This document shows positions 1-5,063 of a DNA stretch of 5,509 nucleotides, in pieces; the stretch's first letter is position 1; the number at the start of each line of letters is the position of its first letter. The stretch spans positions 1 through 5,509 of the forward strand of contig JAOULV010000106.1 in the NCBI GenBank assembly GCA_029881835.1, given 5' to 3'. Made by a program: the position numbers and the translations under genes. Origin of the DNA: Rhodospirillaceae bacterium (GTDB taxonomy: Bacteria > Pseudomonadota > Alphaproteobacteria > Rhodospirillales > Magnetovibrionaceae). The notes under the pieces are model-generated. The model was not told the origin of the DNA. It saw nothing but the letters and a program-made list of their open reading frames with translations, and did not search any database.

Positions 1-348
1 TTCTCCAACCCGGGCAAAGATTGCGCCTTGTAATTCGCGAAATAAAAGCGATACCGTGCGCGCACCGCCATAGGCAAGAAGCAGTAATACCGGGACACCG
101 GCCCAACCAATGGGAATGGCTGATGCATCGACCTTGGGGATTGAAAGCTCATCAACGGTATATTTTAATATCACCGGAACCAAAACCGTCATTACCTTGG
201 CCGCCGCCAGCAGGGCAAGGGAAACCACCACGCGAAAACGCAGGTCAAACCTGCCTTCGGGCCAAAGGTAGGGCAAAAGGGTTTTTACGGTCTTTATATC
301 GCCGGGGTTTGCCCCTGCGGGCGGTAACGGGTGGTTATTGGGTCGCAT
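1..348 (-). CDS. Atm1/HMT1-type ABC transporter, N-terminal part (runs off the left edge)
   Basis: This is the first 116 residues of a fused permease-ATPase half-transporter; the rest lies beyond the left edge, so no ATP-binding motifs are visible. The protein begins MRPNNHPLPPAG, followed by the segment LLPYLWPEGR (residues 24-33) typical of the Atm1 family. A first hydrophobic helix spans about 39-62 (including AAAKVMTVLVPVILKY) and a second about 80-103, and the visible part ends in LLFRELQGAIFARVGE, which closely matches the family's elbow before transmembrane helix 3. Family members sit in the inner membrane and export glutathione- or metal-linked substrates, or contribute to iron-sulfur and heavy-metal homeostasis; the substrate here cannot be told. 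The start at 348 has GGGA about 6-7 bases upstream, and an in-frame stop occurs 11 codons further up, so the start is well bounded. The ribosome site and start codon lie in one arm of an inverted repeat (345-420). Confidence 0.85.
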   Translation of the reverse strand, partial: MRPNNHPLPPAGANPGDIKTVKTLLPYLWPEGRFDLRFRVVVSLALLAAAKVMTVLVPVILKYTVDELSIPKVDASAIPIGWAGVPVLLLLAYGGARTVSLLFRELQGAIFARVGE

Positions 349-420
349 TTCGGTCCCTTTTATATTGCTGGGCACAGCTTATATGTTTGATCATATATGG
401 CAAGCAGGGGGCCGAAATGC
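345..420 (-). repeat. Nested inverted repeat covering the ABC transporter start
   Basis: Plus-strand arms GCATTTCGGTCCC (345-357) and GGGGCCGAAATGC (408-420) are reverse complements at 12 of 13 positions. Within the 50-bp interior, ATATG (381-385) and CATAT (392-396) pair around a 6-base loop, and GCTT (377-380) and AAGC (402-405) can pair outside them. On the minus-strand transcript the second outer arm contains both the GGGA ribosome site and the AUG of the ABC transporter gene, so folding would hide the start. The pairing is seen in the sequence; a regulatory role is inference. Confidence 0.5.
378..403 (-). promoter_or_regulatory. Weak candidate promoter for the ABC transporter gene
   Basis: On the minus strand TTGCCA (403-398) is followed after 14 bases by TATAAG (383-378). 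The hexamers resemble -35 and -10 elements, but the spacing is short for a housekeeping sigma factor. If this promoter is used, transcription would start near 371 and the upstream arm of the inverted repeat would not be in the mRNA. Treat as tentative. Confidence 0.2.
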
Positions 421-476
421 CACCACCGGGAAAGGGCTGCTATTTCAGGTGATAAAAAAATGGAAATTAAAGGGTG

Positions 477-512
477 AAAAAAACCGTTTCGTGAATATGG
501 TCTTTTAAACGG
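477..512 (-). terminator. Rho-independent-like terminator of the 61-residue gene
   Basis: Read on the minus strand, CCGTTT (512-507) pairs with AAACGG (489-484) around a 17-base loop, and is followed directly by seven Ts (483-477). Two G-U pairs could lengthen the stem at its base. The left arm begins before the stop codon TAA (507-505) of the upstream gene and shares its first base, so the hairpin starts inside the coding end. The stem is short and the loop large, so strength is uncertain, but the T-run and position fit a terminator separating this gene from the ABC transporter gene. Confidence 0.5.
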
Positions 513-690
513 CCTTGGCCTTTTCCACGTCCAATTCGCTGGTCATGGCAAGTATTGCTTCAACCGCAAGGCGGGCACGAGCATGCACGGATTCAGCCTC
601 TTGGGGGATATCGCAGTTAAGTTCAGATAGCGATGCTTTGGCTATTTCAGCCTGCTTACGGATCAAGAGCAATTCATTATTATTCATCAT
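505..690 (-). CDS. Small hypothetical protein, 61 residues, unrecognised family
   Basis: I do not recognise this protein. It starts MMNNNELLLIRKQAEIAKAS and ends SELDVEKAKAV, is mostly predicted helix, has one cysteine (residue 25, in LNCDIP) and no signal peptide or membrane segment, so it is probably a small soluble cytoplasmic protein. Two adjacent ATG codons (690 and 687) follow a GGGA motif whose last base is 5 bases before the first ATG. The frame stays open upstream to 747, but that extension (FCFLSNNQPNH) looks non-coding and lacks a ribosome site. The gene lies between the parvulin gene and the ABC transporter gene on the same strand, has its own terminator-like hairpin at its end, and has a 182-bp gap in front, suggesting a monocistronic unit. 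A chance open frame cannot be excluded, but the start signal, helical amphipathic character and terminator argue for a real gene. Confidence 0.55.
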   Translation of the reverse strand: MMNNNELLLIRKQAEIAKASLSELNCDIPQEAESVHARARLAVEAILAMTSELDVEKAKAV

Positions 691-821
691 TGTTTTCCCA
701 ATGGTGTGATTGGGTTGATTATTGCTTAAAAAACAAAACATGCGCAAAGAATTGCTGATGGTTAGGCAAAATATTGCGCAACCAGTTGAAATTACTTAGA
801 TATTTTGACTATAAATAACAG

Positions 822-847
822 CTTATCCACACGTAAGTGTGGATAAG
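822..847. repeat. Perfect palindrome of two inverted DnaA-box 9-mers
   Basis: Arms CTTATCCACAC (822-832) and GTGTGGATAAG (837-847) are exact reverse complements around the 4-base centre GTAA. Each arm contains the consensus DnaA box TTATCCACA (823-831 on plus, 846-838 on minus). The site lies 25 bp after the stop codon of the parvulin gene and about 130 bp before the start of the 61-residue gene. As RNA it would also form an 11-bp hairpin; on the minus strand it is followed by CTGTTATTTAT, too poor in T to be a classical terminator. It may be a DnaA site, a transcript-end hairpin, or both. Confidence 0.6.
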
Positions 848-872
848 GTCTGTATATTTTATGCGAATCGGA

Positions 873-1193
873 TCAGCCGGTGCGATGAATGATGTGATAG
901 CCAAACGCGGTTTCAACAACGTCGGTGGTTTCACCAATATCAAGCGCGAACGCCGCTTCTTCAAATTTTTTGACCATCTGGTTGCGACCAAAGGTTCCAA
1001 GGTCGCCACCTTTTTCCCCTGACGGGCAATCGGAATGTTCTTTTGCCAGTTCGGCAAAATCACCGCCATCATCAAGCTTTGCCTTGATGTCTTCAATCAG
1101 GCTTTTGGCATCATCTTTTGAACGATCCGAACTTGAACGCATTGATCCATCATACATAAGCAAAATATGTGAACATGATACGGTATCTGGCAT
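873..1193 (-). CDS. Pin1-like PpiC-type peptidyl-prolyl cis-trans isomerase (parvulin)
   Basis: This is a single-domain parvulin of 106 residues that should catalyse cis-trans isomerisation of X-Pro bonds; E. coli PpiC has 93. Family motifs run through the whole length: CSHILL (7-12), DFAELAKEHSDCPSG (45-59), GGDLGTFGRNQMVKKFEEAAFAL (split here as GGDLGTF 62-68 and QMV 72-74, FEEAAFAL 77-84) and FGYHIIHRTG (97-106). The active-site residues expected from Pin1 are present: His9, Cys56, Met73, Phe77 and His100. A loop at 14-26 rich in Ser and Arg lies where Pin1 carries its phosphate-binding loop. There is no signal peptide or membrane segment, so it is probably cytoplasmic, unlike SurA or PrsA. 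The start at 1193 has an excellent ribosome site, GGAG eight bases upstream. It is divergent from glpK across a 196-bp gap. Using the symbol ppiC would be reasonable but the Pin1-like loop makes the exact subfamily uncertain. Confidence 0.9.
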   Translation of the reverse strand: MPDTVSCSHILLMYDGSMRSSSDRSKDDAKSLIEDIKAKLDDGGDFAELAKEHSDCPSGEKGGDLGTFGRNQMVKKFEEAAFALDIGETTDVVETAFGYHIIHRTG

Positions 1194-1240
1194 TTTTTAG
1201 TCTCCTTTTTAGGGGGGTGGCAATATCAGCTTTTATGCCG

Positions 1241-1252
1241 TTTGTGGACAAA
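1241..1252. promoter_or_regulatory. Short palindrome in the parvulin/glpK divergent gap
   Basis: TTTGTGGACAAA is a palindrome except for its two central bases (TTTGT-GG-ACAAA). It lies 48 bp upstream of the parvulin start. The minus strand reads TTGTCCACA at 1251-1243, one base off the DnaA box TTATCCACA. The minus-strand TTGTCC here could also act as a -35 hexamer, with a poor TGATAT 17 bases on. It could be an operator for a dimeric repressor, a weak DnaA site, or chance. Confidence 0.3.
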
Positions 1253-1329
1253 TTACACGACAGGACGCTAAATGAAAGGAAAAAACCCGTAAAAATTATG
1301 AAACAACTAAAAATAGCATTAAAATGACA

Positions 1330-1346
1330 CCTGCATTTATTGCAGG
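1330..1346. promoter_or_regulatory. Inverted repeat upstream of glpK
   Basis: CCTGCA (1330-1335) and TGCAGG (1341-1346) form a perfect 6-bp inverted repeat around TTTAT, 43 bp before the glpK start. It lies between ATGACA (1324-1329) and TGTAAT (1352-1357), which resemble -35 and -10 hexamers but are 22 bp apart, too far for a normal promoter. The repeat does not look like the E. coli GlpR operator. It is a candidate operator or leader hairpin only. Confidence 0.3.
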
Positions 1347-1389
1347 AACACTGTAATCCAGAAGATTTAGTGGCGGGGATGGGTAGCGT

Positions 1390-2877
1390 ATGGCCGAATA
1401 TATTTTGGCACTAGATCAGGGCACAACTTCAAGTCGGGCTATTTTGTTCGGTTCTGATATGGCCATGCTTAATGTTGAGCATGAAGAATTCGTCCAGCAT
1501 TTTCCGAACGATGGATGGGTTGAACATGACCCGATGGAAATACTTTCGACAACAATTTCTTCTGCAAGAAAAGCGATTAAATCAATCGGGGCAGAGGCCA
1601 CATCCATTGCCGCTATCGGTATAACCAACCAGCGCGAAACCACCGTTGTTTGGGATAAAGAAAGCGGAAAACCTATTTATAATGCCATTGTCTGGCAAGA
1701 CCGCCGCACGGCTGACTTTTGTGAAAATATGAAACGCAGTGGAATTGAAAAAATAATAGCGGATAAGACCGGGCTGTTGCTAGACCCATATTTCAGCGCC
1801 AGCAAAATTGCGTGGATTTTAGATAATGTATCGGGTGCGCGTGAACGGGCAAACGCTGGAAAGCTATTATTTGGCACAATTGATAGCTGGCTTATATGGA
1901 ACCTGACGGGGGGTAAAGTTCATGCAACCGATGCCACCAATGCGTCAAGAACCAGCCTTTATAATATTGTTGACGGTTGCTGGGATGAAGAGCTTTTAAA
2001 AATATTCAACGTGCCAATAAATATGCTGCCAAGCGTAAAAGATTGCGCCGCAGATTACGGCGCGACCGATGCGAAAATTTTGGGCGCAGCAATTTCCATT
2101 CGTGGTGTCGCTGGCGACCAGCAGGCGGCAACCGTGGGTCAAGCCTGCTTTAAACCAGGCATGATGAAATCCACTTATGGCACGGGGTGTTTTGTTGTTT
2201 TAAATACCGGCGAAAAACCTGTGTTATCAAAAAATCGCTTACTTACAACCATTGCCTATCAGATAAATGGTATCCCGATTTATGCGCTTGAAGGGTCAAT
2301 CTTTGTTGCAGGTGCGGCGGTACAATGGATGCGCGATGGATTGGGTATAATTGATAATGCCGCCCAGTCGGAAAAATTTGCAAAAATGGCAGATAAAAAC
2401 CAATCGGTTTATTTGGTTCCGGCATTTACCGGTATCGGCGCGCCGCATTGGGATGCAAATGCGCGCGGCGCAATATACGGAATTACGCGCGCCACCGGGC
2501 CATACGAAATAGCCCGCGCCGCGCTGGAAAGTGTCGGTTATCAAACCCGCGATTTGATGGAAGCCATGAAAAAAGATTATCCGGCAATGGGCGATGTGAC
2601 CCTTAGGGTCGATGGCGGAATGTCGGCGTCAAATTGGACCATGCAGTTTTTGGCAGATATATTGAACGCGCCGGTTGACCGCCCGCGGATTATTGAAACA
2701 ACCGCACTGGGGGCGGCGTATCTGGCAGGCATGGATGCGGGCATTTACCCAAACATGGATGAATTCTCAGGCGGGTGGAAAGCCGAAACAAGGTTTGTTC
2801 CGCAAATGAAGAATGAAGTTAGGGAAGAAAAATATTCAGGCTGGCTTCAAGCGCTAGGTCGCACACTTGTGGGCTAG
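1390..2877 (+). CDS. glpK: Glycerol kinase
   Basis: GlpK phosphorylates glycerol with ATP to give sn-glycerol 3-phosphate, the entry step of glycerol use, in the cytoplasm. The 495-residue protein matches the family's length (502 in E. coli) and order of FGGY-kinase motifs: ALDQGTTSSRAI (7-18) for phosphate binding, NQRETTVVWD (80-89) with the glycerol contacts Arg82 and Glu83, VWQDRR (101-106), DPYFSASK (132-139) with Tyr134, GVAGDQQAA (239-247) with catalytic base Asp243, STYGTGCF (261-268), FTGIGAPHWD (347-356), VDGGMSASNW (408-417) and ETTALGAAYLAG (436-447). By ungapped alignment to the catalytic Asp, the E. coli fructose-1,6-bisphosphate contact Arg236 is Ala234 here, so that feedback loop is probably absent. 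The ribosome site is weak (a G-rich stretch about 9-15 bases upstream), but the N-terminus matches the family. No glpF, glpD or glpR lies in the window, and it appears to be transcribed alone. Confidence 0.97.
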   Translation: MAEYILALDQGTTSSRAILFGSDMAMLNVEHEEFVQHFPNDGWVEHDPMEILSTTISSARKAIKSIGAEATSIAAIGITNQRETTVVWDKESGKPIYNAIVWQDRRTADFCENMKRSGIEKIIADKTGLLLDPYFSASKIAWILDNVSGARERANAGKLLFGTIDSWLIWNLTGGKVHATDATNASRTSLYNIVDGCWDEELLKIFNVPINMLPSVKDCAADYGATDAKILGAAISIRGVAGDQQAATVGQACFKPGMMKSTYGTGCFVVLNTGEKPVLSKNRLLTTIAYQINGIPIYALEGSIFVAGAAVQWMRDGLGIIDNAAQSEKFAKMADKNQSVYLVPAFTGIGAPHWDANARGAIYGITRATGPYEIARAALESVGYQTRDLMEAMKKDYPAMGDVTLRVDGGMSASNWTMQFLADILNAPVDRPRIIETTALGAAYLAGMDAGIYPNMDEFSGGWKAETRFVPQMKNEVREEKYSGWLQALGRTLVG

Positions 2878-2888
2878 GATTTTCAGTT

Positions 2889-4439
2889 TTATTCCCACTC
2901 AATCGTTCCGGGCGGTTTGGATGTAATATCATAAACAACCCGGTTTACCCCGTGGCCTTCGTTGATTATGCGGTTGGAAACCCGGGCCAGAAATTCCATA
3001 TCGAAATGGTAAAAATCGGCCGTCATGCCATCGGTGCTGGTAACCGCCCTTAGCGCGCAAACATAATCATACGTTCTGGCATCACCCATGACGCCAACCG
3101 TTTGTACCGGCAACAACACGGCAAAAGCCTGCCAGATGGCATCATACAGCCCTGCATTTCTTATTTCTTCCAGATAAATGGCGTCAGCGGTGCGCAAGAT
3201 TTCCAATTTTTCTTTTGTGATGCCGCCGGGCAATCGAATGGCAAGCCCCGGCCCGGGGAAGGGGTGGCGACCGACAAAACTTTCGGGCAAACCAAGTTCG
3301 CGGCCCAATTCACGGACTTCGTCTTTGAACAGTTCGCGCAGCGGTTCAACCAGTTGCATGTTCATGCGTTCGGGCAGGCCGCCAACATTGTGATGCGATT
3401 TAATGGTGACACTTGGGCCCCCGGTAAAAGAAACAGATTCAATAACGTCGGGGTAAAGTGTGCCTTGGGCTAGGAAATCAGCCCCGCCAACGTTGCGGGC
3501 TTCTTCTTCGAACACGTCAATAAACGTTGCACCGATGATTTTGCGCTTGGTTTCCGGGTCGGAAACGCCTTCGAGCTTGCCTAAAAACAAATCAGAGGCA
3601 TCACGGTGCACCAGTTTAATGTTGTAATGATCACGGAATAGGGTAACCACTTCGTCGGCTTCGTTTCTGCGCATCAATCCGGTATCAACAAACACGCAAG
3701 TTAATTGTTCGCCAATGGCTTCGTGCAACAACACCGCCACGACCGAACTATCAACCCCACCGGAAAGCCCGCAAATAACGCGGCCACTGCCGACCTGTTC
3801 GCGTACCTTGGCGATTTCTTCTTCGCGGAATTTTTTCATGGTCCAGTCACCGGAACAGCCGCAAACCCGGTGGGTAAAGTTTTCAATTAACTTTGCCCCA
3901 TGCGGGGTGTGCACGACTTCGGGGTGGAATTGCACACCGTAAAATTTCTTTTCATCATTGGCGATTGCGGCAAAGGGCGATCCGTCGGTTACCGCTACCG
4001 GGCGAAAGCCCGTTGGGATGGCGTCAATTTTATCGCCGTGGCTCATCCATACTTGTTCTTTGGAGCCGACTTTCCATACGCCGTGAAAAAGTTCGCAATC
4101 ATCAACCACATTAACAAAAGCGCGGCCAAATTCGCGGTGAGTGGATTCTTCAACCTTGCCGCCTAATTGGGCGCACATGGTTTGTTCGCCATAGCAAATG
4201 CCAAAAACCGGCAGCCCCATTTCAAACAGGCCTTCTGGCGCACGTGGGGTGTCAGAAGCCGTTACGCTGGCCGGGCCACCCGAAAGAATGACCCCTTTGG
4301 GGTTGAATTCGCGGATGCTTTCAACCGTTACGCTATTGAAAGGCTGGATTTCCGAATAAATACCAGATTCCCTGACCCGGCGCGCAATAAGCTGGGTAAC
4401 TTGGGAGCCGAAATCAATAATGAGTATGCGTTCATGCAT
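2889..4439 (-). CDS. guaA: GMP synthase (glutamine-hydrolysing)
   Basis: GuaA converts XMP to GMP using ATP and ammonia taken from glutamine, the last step of guanine nucleotide synthesis. The 516-residue protein is full length and has both activities on one chain. The class I glutamine amidotransferase domain covers about 1-190, with LSGGPASV (52-59), the nucleophile Cys82 in GICYGEQ (80-86), and His172 and Glu174 in VQFHPEV (169-175). The ATP pyrophosphatase domain follows, with its P-loop GLSGGVDSS (224-232) and AQGTLYPDVIES (324-335). The C-terminal XMP-binding and dimer part carries HPFPGPGLAIRLPG (392-405) and ends KPPGTIEWE. No good ribosome site precedes the ATG at 4439, yet no upstream ATG, GTG or TTG start is convincing and the N-terminus MHERILIIDFGSQ matches the family. 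It follows the MAPEG gene by 93 bp on the same strand; guaB is not adjacent. Confidence 0.98.
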   Translation of the reverse strand: MHERILIIDFGSQVTQLIARRVRESGIYSEIQPFNSVTVESIREFNPKGVILSGGPASVTASDTPRAPEGLFEMGLPVFGICYGEQTMCAQLGGKVEESTHREFGRAFVNVVDDCELFHGVWKVGSKEQVWMSHGDKIDAIPTGFRPVAVTDGSPFAAIANDEKKFYGVQFHPEVVHTPHGAKLIENFTHRVCGCSGDWTMKKFREEEIAKVREQVGSGRVICGLSGGVDSSVVAVLLHEAIGEQLTCVFVDTGLMRRNEADEVVTLFRDHYNIKLVHRDASDLFLGKLEGVSDPETKRKIIGATFIDVFEEEARNVGGADFLAQGTLYPDVIESVSFTGGPSVTIKSHHNVGGLPERMNMQLVEPLRELFKDEVRELGRELGLPESFVGRHPFPGPGLAIRLPGGITKEKLEILRTADAIYLEEIRNAGLYDAIWQAFAVLLPVQTVGVMGDARTYDYVCALRAVTSTDGMTADFYHFDMEFLARVSNRIINEGHGVNRVVYDITSKPPGTIEWE

Positions 4440-4532
4440 TTTAAGGCGAATCCGAGTATGTGGCTTTTGAGGCCCGGAACTTAACCCAAAGACCCGGATG
4501 CTTCCAGTGGAAAGGGTAAATTTTGGGCTAAA

Positions 4533-4919
4533 TTAAAATGCCAGAGAAATGGTTCTAAGCGCCAAGCCAATAAGCACCGCAAATGTAAGCACCATGCCAA
4601 TTTGGCGCAATTTGGTGGTGCCCTTAAAATTAAGGCCGGGCGCATGCATTATCCGCCCCACCAGCAAGGCTCCACCAAAGGCGTGTAATACGGCCCCACT
4701 TTCGCCCCTCAATTCCAGCATTGCCAACAATATCAGCGACATGGGCACATATTCGATAAAATTGCCATGCGCGCGGATGGCCTTTAGCAACTCTTTATTT
4801 CCGCCGTCACCCAGTGATACGCGGTGCTTGTAGCGCATTTTAATGACGTACGATGAAAGCCCCACCAGAATTAGCGCAAATATTGCCGCATAAATCGGCG
4901 TTATTGTTAGCGATCCCAT
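4533..4919 (-). CDS. MAPEG family membrane protein (YecN-like)
   Basis: This is a small inner-membrane protein of the MAPEG superfamily (membrane-associated proteins in eicosanoid and glutathione metabolism), 128 residues from the start chosen here and close in length and motifs to E. coli YecN. Bacterial members of this branch have no established substrate. Four hydrophobic stretches lie at about 8-27, 56-71, 76-94 and 106-126. The conserved loop after the first helix reads RVSLGDGG (33-40), followed by IRAHGNFIEYVP (48-59), the hallmark of the family, then GRIMHAPGL (88-96). The frame is open from an ATG at 4955, which would add 12 residues; I prefer 4919 because GGGGGA sits just upstream of it and because relatives begin close to this point. 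It faces the sensor gene divergently and precedes guaA by 93 bp, with possible co-transcription. Confidence 0.88.
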   Translation of the reverse strand: MGSLTITPIYAAIFALILVGLSSYVIKMRYKHRVSLGDGGNKELLKAIRAHGNFIEYVPMSLILLAMLELRGESGAVLHAFGGALLVGRIMHAPGLNFKGTTKLRQIGMVLTFAVLIGLALRTISLAF

Positions 4920-4959
4920 AAATCCCCCAAATAAACCAGCCACTACTAAATGCATTCAC

Positions 4960-4980
4960 ACTATACTTGATGGTTGTCAA
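4960..4980 (-). promoter_or_regulatory. Tentative promoter elements for the MAPEG gene
   Basis: The minus strand carries a perfect TTGACA (4980-4975) and a TATAGT (4965-4960), only 9 bases apart, so they cannot be one normal -35/-10 pair. TATAGT could be a -10 with a degenerate -35 further up. Transcription would then begin at about 4952, downstream of the ATG at 4955, which would favour the later start at 4919. Weak evidence. Confidence 0.25.
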
Positions 4981-5021
4981 AGCAAAGTGGCGTTATTATA
5001 TGCAAGTTCATCACGGCTAAG

Positions 5022-5050
5022 TTGCTAATTTTATTAACAAAATACATAAA
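5022..5050 (+). promoter_or_regulatory. Candidate promoter of the membrane sensor gene
   Basis: TTGCTA (5022-5027) and CATAAA (5045-5050) are separated by exactly 17 bases in a very AT-rich stretch; each matches four of six consensus positions. The predicted transcription start, about 7 bases after the -10 hexamer, lies near 5057, leaving only some 7 bases before the ATG at 5064, in line with the absence of a ribosome site there. Confidence 0.35.
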
Positions 5051-5063
5051 TTTTTATATATCT

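Noticed and set aside
21..452. Plus-strand open frame of 143 codons over the left end
   Set aside because: It is antisense to the Atm1-type transporter, has a low-complexity Pro/Arg/Gly-rich translation, no ribosome site and no family resemblance.
505..747. Longer 80-residue version of the small protein starting at 747
   Set aside because: The extra 19 residues have no ribosome site and look like translated intergenic DNA, whereas the ATG pair at 690/687 has GGGA in range.
691..872. CtrA-like half site (minus CTAACCAT near 765-758) in front of the 61-residue gene
   Set aside because: It is one base off the TTAACCAT half site and lacks the partner TTAA at the proper distance.
809..1096. Minus-strand open frame overlapping the parvulin gene
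   Set aside because: It is in another frame of the same strand as the parvulin, and the parvulin frame carries all family motifs.
500..1260. Chromosomal replication origin at the DnaA-box cluster
   Set aside because: Only two perfect boxes, no typical origin neighbour genes and no clear AT-rich unwinding tract; kept as a finding about the palindrome but not annotated as an origin.
1379..1414. Eleven-codon frame MGSVWPNIFWH overlapping the glpK start, as a possible leader peptide
   Set aside because: It has a G-rich stretch directly against its ATG rather than at proper spacing, and such short frames are common by chance; nothing links it to control of glpK.
3102..3473. Plus-strand open frame of 123 codons inside guaA, and several others at 3705-4484
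   Set aside because: All lie opposite the clearly coding guaA frame and their translations do not resemble proteins; they are shadows of its codon pattern.
4440..4532. Riboswitch or attenuator between the MAPEG gene and guaA
   Set aside because: Only small stems such as TTCC-ACT-GGAA were found, with no recognisable purine or other riboswitch core and no T-run.
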